DNA of 64,000 bases from JBEOJY01 sp040275305 (GTDB lineage: Bacteria > Pseudomonadota > Alphaproteobacteria > UBA9219): assembly GCA_040275305.1 (NCBI GenBank), contig JBEOJY010000001.1:124001-188000 (forward strand), in the 5' to 3' direction. Each line of letters begins with the position of its first letter. Position 1 is the first letter of the stretch. Below, one piece after another: positions 1-8,607 of this stretch. Made by a program: the position numbers and the translations under genes. Below the pieces are notes generated by a model that was given only the letters and a program-made list of their open reading frames with translations, had not been told where the DNA came from and made no database searches.

Positions 1-280
1 TCTGCTGTTCGCCTGTCATTGTGTCGAGCGTTTCTTCTTCCGGTTGCTCGGGTTCGATCCGCTTTTGGAATGTTTTAACCAAAGAATCTTCCACAGTCGA
101 AAGGTCCAGTCGCGATTCCGCAATTTCACGCAGAGCGACGACCGGGTTTTTATCGCGATCACGTTCGATGGCTAGCTCCGCGCCGGATGCAAGCGCACGG
201 GCACGGTGGGCCGCCAGCATGACAAGCTCGAAGCGGTTGGGGATTTGAACAACGCAATCTTCCACGGTAACGCGCGCCAT
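1..280 (-). CDS. rpoZ: RNA polymerase omega subunit, 3' end cut off by the window
   Basis: The minus strand from 280 reads MARVTVEDCVVQIPNRFELV and continues with the alanine/arginine-rich helix and the DKNPVVALREIAE stretch typical of omega. Omega helps assemble and stabilise the beta' subunit of RNA polymerase. The first 93 codons are visible and the C-terminus lies beyond position 1. An AAGGA ribosome site lies just upstream; a second in-frame ATG two codons earlier (286) is possible. In many alphaproteobacteria rpoZ is followed by the (p)ppGpp synthetase gene, which would lie outside the window. The NYN-domain neighbour at 805 is divergent. Confidence 0.93.
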   Translation of the reverse strand, partial: MARVTVEDCVVQIPNRFELVMLAAHRARALASGAELAIERDRDKNPVVALREIAESRLDLSTVEDSLVKTFQKRIEPEQPEEETLDTMTGEQQ

Positions 281-804
281 ATGCATTCCTTTCGATGACT
301 ATCAGTAGCCTACTTGCGTAAACCTATCGGCTGATCTTTGCAAGGCCATGCGCCTTGCTTGTGGCCATTTCCGATCCGGCGGGTCGTAAGGCCCTAAATT
401 TCTATAGCTTTCGGCTGCCTGAAATAGATAGCTTCCTGCCTGATCTTTATACGCTTCGCAAAGGCTTTATTCTTTTTTCTATCTTACCTTGTTTTCTAAC
501 TGCTTGTAAAGCCTGCAATTTGTAATTTTAGTGTGTTTGAGCGGCGGTTCGTAAAATTATTCGGTTGTATTCCGTGGAGGGTTCACGTACGTTTTTTTTG
601 GGTGATTCGTGATCGTGGCGATCCTGTTGGGAAGTGTCTAGGCGCGGCGTCGGGGAGTTTTTGCTTGATTTGCGTAATGACTTGGTAGAAAAAGGATTTT
701 TTGCGCTATTTGCACGATTTGGCAATCTTACGACAATGGGGCAGATGCAAGGTATTTCCGCGCGGAAGTCGGGCATTAACGGTTTTTGTTAACCAGAGGG
801 TGAC
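281..804. other. Intergenic region between divergent rpoZ and the NYN gene
   Basis: These 524 bases are rich in T on the plus strand and carry no convincing reading frame on either strand. I looked for tmRNA, SRP RNA and tRNA hallmarks and found none. The region must hold the promoters of both divergent genes. A short inverted repeat (TTAAC, seven bases, GTTAA at about 784-800) sits immediately before the NYN ribosome site and could be an operator or chance. A regulatory RNA in the rest cannot be excluded. Confidence 0.4.
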
Positions 805-1431
805 ATGATTTTTTACAAGGAAGAGCGTACCGCGATGTTTATTGACGGCGCGAATCTTTATGCAGCCGCGAGAGGATTGGGGTTCGATATTGACTACAAG
901 AGGTTGCTGGAGGTGTTTGCCGGGCGCGGGAGACTCGTTCGCGCGTTCTATTACACGGCGCTGATCGAGAATGAGGAATACTCTCCGATTCGTCCGCTCG
1001 TCGACTGGCTTGACTATAACGGCTACACGATGGTTACGAAACCAACCAAAGAATTTACGGATGCTTTCGGTCGCCGCAAGATCAAGGGCAACATGGATAT
1101 CGAGCTGGCCATCGACGTGATGGAAATCTCGGAGCATGTGGATCATATCGTTGTTTTCTCAGGCGACGGCGATTTTCGCAGGCTGGTCGAAGCTGTGCAA
1201 CGCAAGGGCGTGCGCGTGAGCGTCGTCAGCACGATGCGTTCCTCGCCGCCGATGGTTGCCGATGAGTTGCGTCGTCAGGCCGATAACTTTATCGAGCTTC
1301 AGGACCTTATGCATCTTATCTCACGCGCGCGCACGGAAGGTCAGCAAGGCGCTTCGCCGCAGCAGACTACTATTAAAGAAGTCGCGCAGAATCTTGCCGT
1401 TACGCAAGAGCAGATTCAGGACGTTGCCTGA
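805..1431 (+). CDS. NYN domain (LabA/DUF88-like, PIN-fold) protein
   Basis: A 208-residue protein with the NYN signature: MFIDGANLYAAARGLG near the N-terminus supplies the first acidic residue, KGNMDIELAIDVME the middle acidic cluster, and VFSGDGDFRRLVE the conserved SGDGDF motif. NYN domains share the PIN-like nuclease fold and are thought to act on RNA in a metal-dependent way. The activity of this member is inferred only. The start at 805 keeps the short MIFYKEERT leader and has GAGGG just upstream. The last 50 residues are low-complexity and Q-rich. This gene beside rpoZ is common in alphaproteobacteria, although here the two are divergent. Confidence 0.9.
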   Translation: MIFYKEERTAMFIDGANLYAAARGLGFDIDYKRLLEVFAGRGRLVRAFYYTALIENEEYSPIRPLVDWLDYNGYTMVTKPTKEFTDAFGRRKIKGNMDIELAIDVMEISEHVDHIVVFSGDGDFRRLVEAVQRKGVRVSVVSTMRSSPPMVADELRRQADNFIELQDLMHLISRARTEGQQGASPQQTTIKEVAQNLAVTQEQIQDVA

Positions 1432-1511
1432 TGAGTTCCAGAGTTAGGAAGTTGGGCGTTTAGCTCCTGTTGTTTGAGCGAGTTTTTTTCTTGCGCATTC
1501 TTCCTTCGCTT

Positions 1512-1529
1512 GTCCCCATACATGGGGAC
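1512..1529 (+). terminator. Short perfect palindrome, possible terminator of the NYN gene
   Basis: GTCCCCAT and ATGGGGAC flank two bases and form a strong 8-bp inverted repeat about 80 bases after the NYN stop. A T-rich stretch follows but not a clean T run, so termination is only likely. Related TCCATGGGGAC strings occur in other intergenic places in the window, so it may instead be a small dispersed repeat. Confidence 0.35.
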
Positions 1530-1631
1530 TTATTTCTGGCTGTGCTGTATCACGTTGGAGGCTAACTTTTCCTTCAATATCAGGGCAATTGTTTGGGATA
1601 CAGCCATTCCAAATCATTTCGATGATGCGCA

Positions 1632-1735
1632 ATCGTCCGTTCTTGCGAGGAGCTTCGCTCCGAAGCGATTCAGAATCTCAGGCGACTGCATTTGGCTCTG
1701 GATCGCGTCGCTTTGTTCGCGCTGTAGGCATCGTC
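1632..1735. repeat. Degenerate copy of the TTGCGAGGAG palindromic repeat
   Basis: In the gap between the NYN gene and the NlpC/P60 gene, CGTTCTTGCGAGGAGC is followed by GAAGCGATTCAGAATCT and then CTCTGGATCGCGTCGCTT. This is the same order of blocks as in the clear element at 25891-26116, with many substitutions and one arm decayed. I see no gene in the 323-base gap 1432-1754. Confidence 0.45.
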
Positions 1736-1754
1736 TTGTGTTGCGGCATGGCGT

Positions 1755-2606
1755 TCAAAGCCTTCCTGCAGCAGCGATTTCGTTGCCTCTGCCTAGCACA
1801 AAATCGGTGAGCGGTTCGACGACGACCTGCATGTGGTGGCCGCTGGCGTGGATGATGTGATCTGGTCCCGTCATAATGCCGACATGGCCTTTGACGAAGA
1901 CGAGGTCTCCGCGTTTCCAGGCCACATCGCGCCAGTGGCAAGGGAGCGTTTTTCCGTACGTTTCGCATTGCTGGTCGGCGTCACGTGGGCAGTCGTCGCG
2001 CCCAGACAATTCTAAGGCCAATTGCACAAGGCCAGAACAGTCGATGCCGTTGGCGCTTCTTCCCCCCCATAGGTAAGGCGTGTGCAGCAAGCGGCCTGCC
2101 GTAAAGACATAATCGCTTGTGAGGGATTCGGAGGCGGGCAATACGTGATCGGCATAGACGTAACCGCCCCCTAGGAGGGCGACCATCTTGCCTTCTTGTT
2201 GCAGGGGTTTGACGTAAGAGCCGAGGGTCAGGGTGTCGAGCACGGGGCTTTTGATGTTGGGTTCTGCATAGACAAAGGTTTTGAGTATGCCAATTCGGCT
2301 CGACAGATCCGCGATTTCTTCGCTCATGGTGTTTTCAGACGGCATATAGCCGACATACCGATCTGTCCGGTTTTGCACCCAGACATAACCGTCGTTGCGC
2401 GTTTCGAAGACGTCGATGAACTCGCCATAGCGGATCTGACTGACGAGGGGGGCTTTCGCGTTGGGGGCGGCTAGCAACGGCACGATGCCACGCACACACT
2501 GGCGCAGCGTTGGTTCGATATAGCGCAGAGCCTCTACGATTCCGCTGAGCGATAAATCGGCTAGATCGGGGCGATAGGCGTGGGTGCGGGGGTCAGGCAA
2601 GGTCAT
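1755..2606 (-). CDS. NlpC/P60 family cell-wall hydrolase with SH3-like N-terminal part
   Basis: A 283-residue cysteine peptidase of the NlpC/P60 fold. The C-terminal half carries NGIDCSGLVQ with the catalytic Cys, GDLVFVKGHVGIM with the catalytic His, and IIHASGHH with the third polar residue. The N-terminal half has two bacterial SH3-like segments (VSQIRYGEFIDVFE and YAEPNIKSPVLDTL), as in dipeptidyl-peptidase VI-like enzymes that cleave peptidoglycan stem peptides. No signal peptide is visible, so it may recycle murein peptides in the cytoplasm. I chose the ATG at 2606; a longer frame would overlap the upstream cytochrome gene. It is the last gene of a three-gene minus-strand group. Confidence 0.87.
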   Translation of the reverse strand: MTLPDPRTHAYRPDLADLSLSGIVEALRYIEPTLRQCVRGIVPLLAAPNAKAPLVSQIRYGEFIDVFETRNDGYVWVQNRTDRYVGYMPSENTMSEEIADLSSRIGILKTFVYAEPNIKSPVLDTLTLGSYVKPLQQEGKMVALLGGGYVYADHVLPASESLTSDYVFTAGRLLHTPYLWGGRSANGIDCSGLVQLALELSGRDDCPRDADQQCETYGKTLPCHWRDVAWKRGDLVFVKGHVGIMTGPDHIIHASGHHMQVVVEPLTDFVLGRGNEIAAAGRL

Positions 2607-2616
2607 GTTGTGGGGA

Positions 2617-3216
2617 CTAAGCGCCTGTTTTAGCGCAGCGCAACTTATCAAGAAAACCCGTGAAAATGCGCGGAGCTATTCGGGTTAGGACATCATCGCG
2701 GTCTATCCAGTGATGCTTAAGCGCGGCGGCAACATGGAGAACAAGCAACGCAACCATGCCGTAGGCAAGCAGTTCGTGGGATTCATGCGCAAACTCGTTG
2801 ATTTCCTGTTTGTTGGCTAGCGTGGAGATTATTGGCAGATGCGGCAGGGGGACTAAGCCGAATAGAACGGTTGGGAAGTTGCGCGACGAGGTGGACACCA
2901 TGGCCCAGCCGGAGAGGGGTATGCCGATCATCAGGACGTAGAGCAGTCCATGGACAATGCGCGCCAGAGCTTTTTCCCAAGTTTTCATTGCGCTTGGCAT
3001 TGGCGGCGCGCTATGCGCTAGCCTCCAGCCTAGGCGCAGCAAGCTTAGCAGGAGAATGGCGATGCCGATGGATTTATGCAGGCCATAAAGAGCTGATTTA
3101 CCGGGGCCGTTTGGCGCGTCTCCCATCGTCCATCCCAGCGCCAACATGCCGAGAATGGCGAGCGCGATTAGCCAGTGAAAAGTTTTGGCTACTTTGTCGT
3201 AGGACGGGTTCGTCAT
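2617..3216 (-). CDS. Cytochrome b561 family membrane protein
   Basis: A 199-residue protein with four membrane segments and the haem-ligand pattern of the CybB-type b561 family: KTFHWLIALAIL, YGLHKSIGIAILL, HESHELLAYGMVAL and VLHVAAALKHHWID supply the histidines. These proteins carry two b haems and move electrons between quinol and periplasmic acceptors. The YceI-family gene lies just upstream on the same strand, a pairing known in many proteobacteria and suggesting joint handling of quinones or lipids. The ATG at 3216 is clear. Confidence 0.9.
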   Translation of the reverse strand: MTNPSYDKVAKTFHWLIALAILGMLALGWTMGDAPNGPGKSALYGLHKSIGIAILLLSLLRLGWRLAHSAPPMPSAMKTWEKALARIVHGLLYVLMIGIPLSGWAMVSTSSRNFPTVLFGLVPLPHLPIISTLANKQEINEFAHESHELLAYGMVALLVLHVAAALKHHWIDRDDVLTRIAPRIFTGFLDKLRCAKTGA

Positions 3217-3257
3217 GGCGCGCGCTCCTTTTCGATATTGTCTTAAGATTCGGTTTT

Positions 3258-3899
3258 CTAGTCGGCTTTGTTAAACTCCGTTTCGATCTGCAATGTTACT
3301 TCGTCGCCGATCATGGGCAGGTAGTTGGTCAGGCCGAAGTCGCTACGACGAATGGTCGCGGTCGCGCTGAAACCCAAAACCGGCTTTTTGAGCATCGGAT
3401 GCTCGCCCGATCCGATCAATGCCACGTCGAGCGTCAACGGTTTCGTGACACCCATTAGCGTGAATTCTCCGGTGATTTTTGCGGCTGCAGGGCCAGCGCG
3501 TTCGATCTTGACGCCATGGAAGGTAGCGCGCTGGAATTTCAGGACATTAAACCATTTGTCTCCGCGCAGTTCTTCTTCCAGTTTGACGTTGTTCGCGTTC
3601 ACGCTGTTCGGGTAGACGGTAATATCGAGGCCGCTTTGCTCCGGCGCGTTCGCGTTGAAATTCATCGTGCCTTCAATCTTATCGAAGCGGCCGGTAAAGC
3701 GCGAGAAGCCCATGTGCAGGACGCGGAAAGTCACGCTTGTATGGTTCGGATCCAGTTGATAGGTGCCTGAGACGAGGGCAGGACGGGCATCGCTTTCAGC
3801 CTGAGTGGGGGCTGCGGGTTGCAGAATTAGGGCCAGAGAGGCTAACATTGCGATGGCCAGAAACGACAATAGTGGGCGTATGGAGCGCACAAGGCGCAT
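3258..3899 (-). CDS. YceI family periplasmic isoprenoid-binding protein
   Basis: A 213-residue exported protein. After a signal peptide (LLSFLAIAMLASLALIL, cut near TQAES) comes the YceI lipocalin-like barrel: GTYQLDPNHTSVTFRVLHMG, SRFTGRFDKIEGTM and LMGVTKPLTLDVAL are the family's conserved stretches. Known YceI structures bind a polyisoprenoid chain, probably a quinone. The ATG at 3899 follows GGAG at good spacing; an upstream GTG at 3908 is less likely. It precedes the cytochrome b561 gene by 41 bases, so the two are probably one transcript. Confidence 0.9.
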   Translation of the reverse strand: MRLVRSIRPLLSFLAIAMLASLALILQPAAPTQAESDARPALVSGTYQLDPNHTSVTFRVLHMGFSRFTGRFDKIEGTMNFNANAPEQSGLDITVYPNSVNANNVKLEEELRGDKWFNVLKFQRATFHGVKIERAGPAAAKITGEFTLMGVTKPLTLDVALIGSGEHPMLKKPVLGFSATATIRRSDFGLTNYLPMIGDEVTLQIETEFNKAD

Positions 3900-4066
3900 G
3901 GGCAACACTCCGTGTCAGGGGTAAGGTCGCTTTATTATTAGAACCTGACTCGCGTCTTTGCAATGTCGCCTTCGGTTTCATTGGAGCAATATCATGCCCC
4001 GTATGCGGCTTTTCGCGCTTGACAAACGACGCGATGCCACCTTTATTACCTCGCGTCCGACGAGGC

Positions 4067-4141
4067 GGGTGCGTAGCTCAGCGGGAGAGCATTACCTTCA
4101 CACGGTAGGGGTCACAGGTTCAATCCCTGTCGCACCCACCA
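4067..4141 (+). tRNA. tRNA-Val (anticodon CAC)
   Basis: A complete cloverleaf: acceptor GGGTGCG pairs with CGCACCC, D arm GCTC/GAGC, anticodon stem TTACC/GGTAG around loop TTCACAC, T arm ACAGG-TTCAATC-CCTGT, and an encoded CCA end. The anticodon in the loop is CAC, reading the valine codon GTG. The polysaccharide locus begins about 150 bases downstream. I saw no duplicate of its 3' end that would mark an integration. Confidence 0.95.
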
Positions 4142-4292
4142 GCTTCGTCAGCGCGGTCGGATACGGTCAGCGATTTTTGGCCGAATGCTTTTCGTTGCGG
4201 ATTTCAAAATATTTATTTTCATTGTCGCTCCGCTAGTTTGATTTTTCATTATATTTTCCGGTTTCTCTCCAATCTGTCCTGAAGGGTTTTCC

Positions 4293-5264
4293 ATGACTCG
4301 CAGCCGCCTCGTCATAGCTGCTAAGCTTGCCTTGTCAGGTGGCATTATATATTTGCTGGGGCAGCGGTTCGAGGCTCGGCAACTTCTCGAATCGATGCAT
4401 GGCTTCGATCCGTCTTATTTGTTGGCTTCGATCTTTTGCGCCGTTCTGGCCGTTCCCATCGTTGGATACCGTTGGGTTCTGCTTGCTAAGGCGCTTTCCG
4501 TATCCATTTCGTTTGTCGAGGCCGTTAACGCGACGTTCGCAGGGCTGTTTGTCGGACAAATATTACCAGGCGCCATTGGCGCAGATCTTGTGCGCGGCTG
4601 GATGGTTTGGAGGGCCAAAGTCAGCAACAAGCGCATGATCGCAAGCCTCGTGCTGGACAGGGTCGTTTCGTTGGGCGCGGTCGGGCTTATGATCGCGGGG
4701 ACGTTGCCGTTTCTTATTGTTCGGCTGCCGCGCGAGCATTTTCTTTGGGTGGTGTGGAGTCTTCTGGGATTGACCGGGTGTTTGATCGCGGCATATGTCG
4801 GCTTGCGTCTTTTCGGGCGCATCAGCAAGAATTTGTCCTTACGCGCCATGATCGACAAGCTTGATTTGAAGCGATTAAAATTGTCTGTCTCGGACGCTTT
4901 GGTTTTGGCGGCTCTCGGCATCGCCGGGCATGTCGCCATGATCGTGTCCGCCTATTTTCTTAGTAAGGCTATCGGCATGAATTCGGCGCTGTGGATGTGG
5001 ATGCTGGTCATGCCGGTCGTAATTTTGGCCAGCGCTATCCCGCTTTCCATCAATGGGTGGGGCGTGCGCGAATTTATGATGATTCAACTTTGGGCATCTT
5101 TTGGTTTTCTTGAGTCTGAAGCGTTTCTGACTTCCGTCTGTCTTGGCGCCGTTGCCATGGCGTCTAGCCTTCCGGGGGTTTGGTTTTATCTGAAACGTAA
5201 ATCAGGGCGGTCGCGAGAATCCCTTGAAAAGTATGCACAGGGTTTTTCCAAGAGGTTGGTGTGA
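4293..5264 (+). CDS. Flippase-like integral membrane protein (LPG-synthase TM / YbhN-type)
   Basis: A 323-residue protein with about eight membrane segments and the pattern of the lysylphosphatidylglycerol-synthase membrane domain family (AglD/YbhN-like): RWVLLAKALSVSISFVEA, VGQILPGAIGADLVRGW near residue 90, RMIASLVLDRVVSLGA and IPLSINGWGVREFMM near residue 255. Members are often found with polysaccharide genes and are suspected to flip or handle polyprenyl-linked sugars; the substrate here is unknown. It opens the polysaccharide locus and its TGA stop overlaps the next ATG by one base. Confidence 0.85.
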   Translation: MTRSRLVIAAKLALSGGIIYLLGQRFEARQLLESMHGFDPSYLLASIFCAVLAVPIVGYRWVLLAKALSVSISFVEAVNATFAGLFVGQILPGAIGADLVRGWMVWRAKVSNKRMIASLVLDRVVSLGAVGLMIAGTLPFLIVRLPREHFLWVVWSLLGLTGCLIAAYVGLRLFGRISKNLSLRAMIDKLDLKRLKLSVSDALVLAALGIAGHVAMIVSAYFLSKAIGMNSALWMWMLVMPVVILASAIPLSINGWGVREFMMIQLWASFGFLESEAFLTSVCLGAVAMASSLPGVWFYLKRKSGRSRESLEKYAQGFSKRLV

Positions 5265-6895
5265 TGACTCTTTCGATCAAAAATAAAAACGCAGTTTATC
5301 GCGCTATAGATTTCACTCAAATTCTTATTCTTGTTGGGATATTTGTTTATTACTTTGTCGAGAATTTCGTGTTGTCCGGGAGCTGGGAAATCCTAGCGCT
5401 TCGGAGCGTTGACGACGCGGCGATGCAGGGGGCTGTCCATAATATACATAAGGCGATGACGGAGGGGCGTTATCCGCTTAACAAGCTGCTTGCAACATTC
5501 GATTATGCTTACGGCAACGCATACTGGCTCTTGACCTCCATACTTCTTTTTCCTTTCTATCTTATCGGCGACGCGCAGGCTCAGATCGTCGCGGGGCGGC
5601 AGATTTCCTTGCTGTTTGTCGCTGGCAGCATTTATGTCATGGGGCGCATTGTTGAAAAGTTGTATCCCGAATCTCGTCGATTGAAATATCCTTTGATGAT
5701 CGCGATGGCAACCGCTCCGATGGTCGCGGTAATCGCAACGAAGCTTCACGTCAACGCGCCGTGCATCTTTTGGGGCGTTTTGTCGTTTTACTACCTTGTG
5801 CGACGTCCGGACTTTATCAGGAAAGATATGATGTGGTCGGCGGTGTTCGCCGGAGTTGCTGTGGGCTTCAAGCTTACGGCGGTTTTTATTCTTCCCGTCA
5901 TAGGTTTGACGTTACTCAGTCAAATCTGGCGGTTCAGTCCTTTGAGGAAGATTACCGAGATCGCTATTTTTTCCGGCCTGTTTCTTGTGGTCGCCGCAGC
6001 TTCCATGTTTCCACCCTTGCTGTTGTTTCCGTTTTACGGCGACAAAATTTCCGAGGCCTATAAAGCTTTTTTGATGTTTAGGGATCTTGCCGCTATTGGC
6101 GGCAACAGCGACTTATTTTTGAAACTTATTAACACGCTTGGTTATTTTCTCTCGCCTTTGACACTTGCTGTCCTGTCGTTCCTGTTTCTTATGCTGATCC
6201 TTGACGATATCAGGAAGCGTAGATTTGTGAGTTCGTTCATTTTCGGCACCATCTTGCTGACGCTAGGTTATCTTGTTTTGACCGTCCAAAAGGATGCTAC
6301 GTATGTCGCGAGTTATATGTTGAGCGTTAGCCTGTTCCTGCCGCTTGGGCTTCTGGGGGTCGCTGCGTTCCGTGCGCCAGAATCGATCAAGCTTACCGTA
6401 CTTTATCTTATCGTCGTCTCTGGCTTGATTTGCATGACGCCTCATCAGAAAAGCGTGTTTGATTATTTTAATTTCTTTGCGCTTGCCAAAAGCGAAAAAG
6501 CGACTAATCAAATGGCTGCTCTGGAAGAGATAAGGTCCTTGGTTTCGCCGTTGAAGCTTCCAGTTCGTGTTTTACAGGATTGCGAGTCCGTTTTTCCGGC
6601 GACGATGTACACCGATGGCGTTTTTATCGGGTATATTTTCGGGGACCTGAAAGACAAGACGACATGGGGGGATTTTGACTATATCCTTTTGAGCCGCAAG
6701 CATTACATTGGTAAGCCGCCTGCTCCGCTGGTCATCGACAAGAAGACTCCATTGGAGAAGCTTTCTGGCACCGAACTTGAAGAAGCCATAAGACAGCGTC
6801 TGTATGACAAGGGGGATTATTACGGGCGCAAGTATCGTTTGATTTACGATCGTTACGATTCGCTTTTGTATCAGCTTGTGAAGCCAGCAAAATAA
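5264..6895 (+). CDS. Polytopic membrane protein, GT-C/ArnT-like glycosyltransferase candidate
   Basis: A 543-residue protein with about ten membrane segments and a soluble C-terminal domain of roughly 130 residues. Soon after the first membrane helix it has ALRSVDDAAMQ, a DD pair placed like the catalytic acidic motif in the first outer loop of GT-C enzymes, and VGFKLTAVFILPVIGLTLL resembles the PMT/ArnT core. GT-C enzymes use polyprenyl-phosphate sugars at the outer membrane face of the cytoplasmic membrane. No specific family is certain. The ATG at 5264 is coupled to the upstream stop. The C-terminal domain could bind the acceptor. Confidence 0.6.
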   Translation: MTLSIKNKNAVYRAIDFTQILILVGIFVYYFVENFVLSGSWEILALRSVDDAAMQGAVHNIHKAMTEGRYPLNKLLATFDYAYGNAYWLLTSILLFPFYLIGDAQAQIVAGRQISLLFVAGSIYVMGRIVEKLYPESRRLKYPLMIAMATAPMVAVIATKLHVNAPCIFWGVLSFYYLVRRPDFIRKDMMWSAVFAGVAVGFKLTAVFILPVIGLTLLSQIWRFSPLRKITEIAIFSGLFLVVAAASMFPPLLLFPFYGDKISEAYKAFLMFRDLAAIGGNSDLFLKLINTLGYFLSPLTLAVLSFLFLMLILDDIRKRRFVSSFIFGTILLTLGYLVLTVQKDATYVASYMLSVSLFLPLGLLGVAAFRAPESIKLTVLYLIVVSGLICMTPHQKSVFDYFNFFALAKSEKATNQMAALEEIRSLVSPLKLPVRVLQDCESVFPATMYTDGVFIGYIFGDLKDKTTWGDFDYILLSRKHYIGKPPAPLVIDKKTPLEKLSGTELEEAIRQRLYDKGDYYGRKYRLIYDRYDSLLYQLVKPAK

Positions 6896-6907
6896 GTAGG
6901 ATGTTTG

Positions 6908-7441
6908 ATGAATAGCGTTTTAAAGCCCAAGCAATTCATTCTTGATGTCGATGGCGTTATGACCACTGGCCAATTCCTCTATACGCCTGAGGGCAAGGCC
7001 ATGAAGGTCTTTGGTCCGGACGATAATGACGCGCTTTCGCTGCTCAAACCGTATATGGATATCCGCTTCGTGACGGGCGACAAAAAGGGGTTTCCTATCA
7101 GCAAGAGACGCATCGTCGACGATATGGGCTTTTCTTTGGAGATCGTCAGCACGATTCGCCGCATCGACTGGATTCGCCAGCAGTTCGATCCTCAGGACGT
7201 TATCTATATGGGCGACGGAATCTTTGACCACTATGTCATGCGGCAGGTGGGGTATGCTATCGCGCCCGCAAATTCGGATGCACTTGCGAAGCGCCATGCG
7301 CATTTTGTCACGCAGAGAAGCGGTGGCGATCGCGCCGTCGCGGAGGCTTGTCTTCACATTCTGGAGAGGTTCTTCGCGCCCTATAATCCAGACATGTTGC
7401 CGAGCGAAAACACCAAGCTTTCCGGGGAGTGGACCGTATGA
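6908..7441 (+). CDS. KdsC-like HAD phosphatase of the polysaccharide locus
   Basis: A 177-residue HAD-superfamily protein of the KdsC type. FILDVDGVMTTG holds the nucleophile Asp and the second Asp, RFVTGDKKGFPISKRR the middle motif, and VIYMGDGIFDHYVM the acidic motif III. KdsC removes phosphate from Kdo-8-phosphate; relatives in surface-sugar loci act on other sugar phosphates. No Kdo synthase gene is adjacent, so the substrate is probably a different phosphorylated sugar, perhaps the product of the neighbouring aldolase-fold protein. AGGA lies six bases before the ATG at 6908. Its stop overlaps the next start (ATGA). Confidence 0.82.
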   Translation: MNSVLKPKQFILDVDGVMTTGQFLYTPEGKAMKVFGPDDNDALSLLKPYMDIRFVTGDKKGFPISKRRIVDDMGFSLEIVSTIRRIDWIRQQFDPQDVIYMGDGIFDHYVMRQVGYAIAPANSDALAKRHAHFVTQRSGGDRAVAEACLHILERFFAPYNPDMLPSENTKLSGEWTV

Positions 7442-8607
7442 TTCATCAAAGACTGGAGTCATTTCTCAACAAGCGGCGTTGCACGCTTTTGGGCCTTGGC
7501 CCTATGAGCGTCAATTGCGTCGATGCCGCAATCGAGTTGGCGAACGAGCATGAGATTCCGCTGTTGATGGTCGCCTCGCGGCGACAGATCGATTCTGAGG
7601 ATTTCGGAGGGGGCTATGTCAACAATTGGACGACTTCGGAATTCGCTCGCTATGTGATCGACCATGACAAGAAGGGCAAAATCCTTCTGGAACGCGATCA
7701 TGGCGGGCCGTGGCAGAATACTAAGGAGATTGATGCGGGGCTTAGCCTGCGTCGCGCCATGGAGTCTGCCAAGGCGTCATATCGCGCCGATATCGATGCT
7801 GGATTTCAGATTATCCATATCGATCCGAGCGTGGATATTCATGGAACGCCGGATGTTGACGATGTTCTGGAGAGGATCTTCGAGCTTTATGAATATTGTT
7901 GGAGCCATGCGCAGAAGCTTCAGCGAGAGATCATTTTTGAGATCGGCACGGAGGAGCAGAGCGGTAGCACCAACACGCAGGAGGAGTTGGACTACACATT
8001 GAGAACGGTCAAACGCTTTTGTTCCAAGAACAATTTCCCACAGCCGACTTTTGTCGTCGTGCAGTGCGGTACGCGCACGAAAGAGACCCGCAATGTGGGG
8101 TCTTTCGACGCTCCGGTGCGCGTCGCCGACGAGTTGCCGCCGGAAATCCAGTTGCCTAGGATGATCGAGATTTGTAACAAATACTCCATCTTCATGAAGG
8201 AGCATAACGCAGACTATCTTTCGGATGCGGCTTTACAGTGGCATCCGCGTCTGGGCATTCATGCGGCTAACATTGCGCCGGAATTCGGCGTCGCGGAGAC
8301 TCGCGCTTTGGTTTCGATTCTGGAGTCCCATGGCCAGAAGAAGTCTGCCGAAGAATTTCTTAAGGCTTCGTATGATTCCAGAAAATGGGAGAAATGGATG
8401 GTCGAGAACACCAAGGCGACTGATCGCGACAGGGCCATTATTTCAGGACACTATGTGTTCTCCAAGCCGAAGGTCGTCGAGCAATTGGCGGCGGCCAAAC
8501 AGAATCTCAAGGCGAAAGGCATCGACCTTGATCTTCAGCTTAAAGAGGCCGTCAAGAAATCCATCTTGCGCTATCTTGTCAATTTCCGTCTCGCGAGGGT
8601 CGCATGA
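7438..8607 (+). CDS. GatZ/KbaZ-like class II aldolase-fold protein
   Basis: A 389-residue protein resembling the GatZ/KbaZ family, the partner subunits of tagatose-1,6-bisphosphate aldolase with a TIM-barrel fold. Matching features are LGLGPMSVNCVDAAIE in place of GatZ's early loop, a GGY motif (GGGYVNNWT), LLERDHGGPWQN for the family's GGDHLGP, FQIIHIDPSVD for the barrel strand, and EIGTEEQSG for the IGTE motif. It sits between a phosphatase and a glycosyltransferase with ATGA overlaps on both sides, so it probably makes or binds a sugar phosphate destined for the glycan. No GatY-type catalytic subunit is present in the window, so it may be catalytic itself. Function is inferred from context. 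Confidence 0.7.
   Translation: MIHQRLESFLNKRRCTLLGLGPMSVNCVDAAIELANEHEIPLLMVASRRQIDSEDFGGGYVNNWTTSEFARYVIDHDKKGKILLERDHGGPWQNTKEIDAGLSLRRAMESAKASYRADIDAGFQIIHIDPSVDIHGTPDVDDVLERIFELYEYCWSHAQKLQREIIFEIGTEEQSGSTNTQEELDYTLRTVKRFCSKNNFPQPTFVVVQCGTRTKETRNVGSFDAPVRVADELPPEIQLPRMIEICNKYSIFMKEHNADYLSDAALQWHPRLGIHAANIAPEFGVAETRALVSILESHGQKKSAEEFLKASYDSRKWEKWMVENTKATDRDRAIISGHYVFSKPKVVEQLAAAKQNLKAKGIDLDLQLKEAVKKSILRYLVNFRLARVA

Noticed and set aside
281..804. Possible tmRNA or SRP RNA between rpoZ and the NYN gene
   Set aside because: None of the conserved strings of either RNA is present on either strand.
706..1146. A 146-codon minus-strand frame over the NYN gene
   Set aside because: It lies opposite the conserved NYN motifs and has no recognisable features.
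1444..1632. A 62-codon minus-strand frame after the NYN gene
   Set aside because: It covers the terminator-like palindrome, has no ribosome site and resembles no family.
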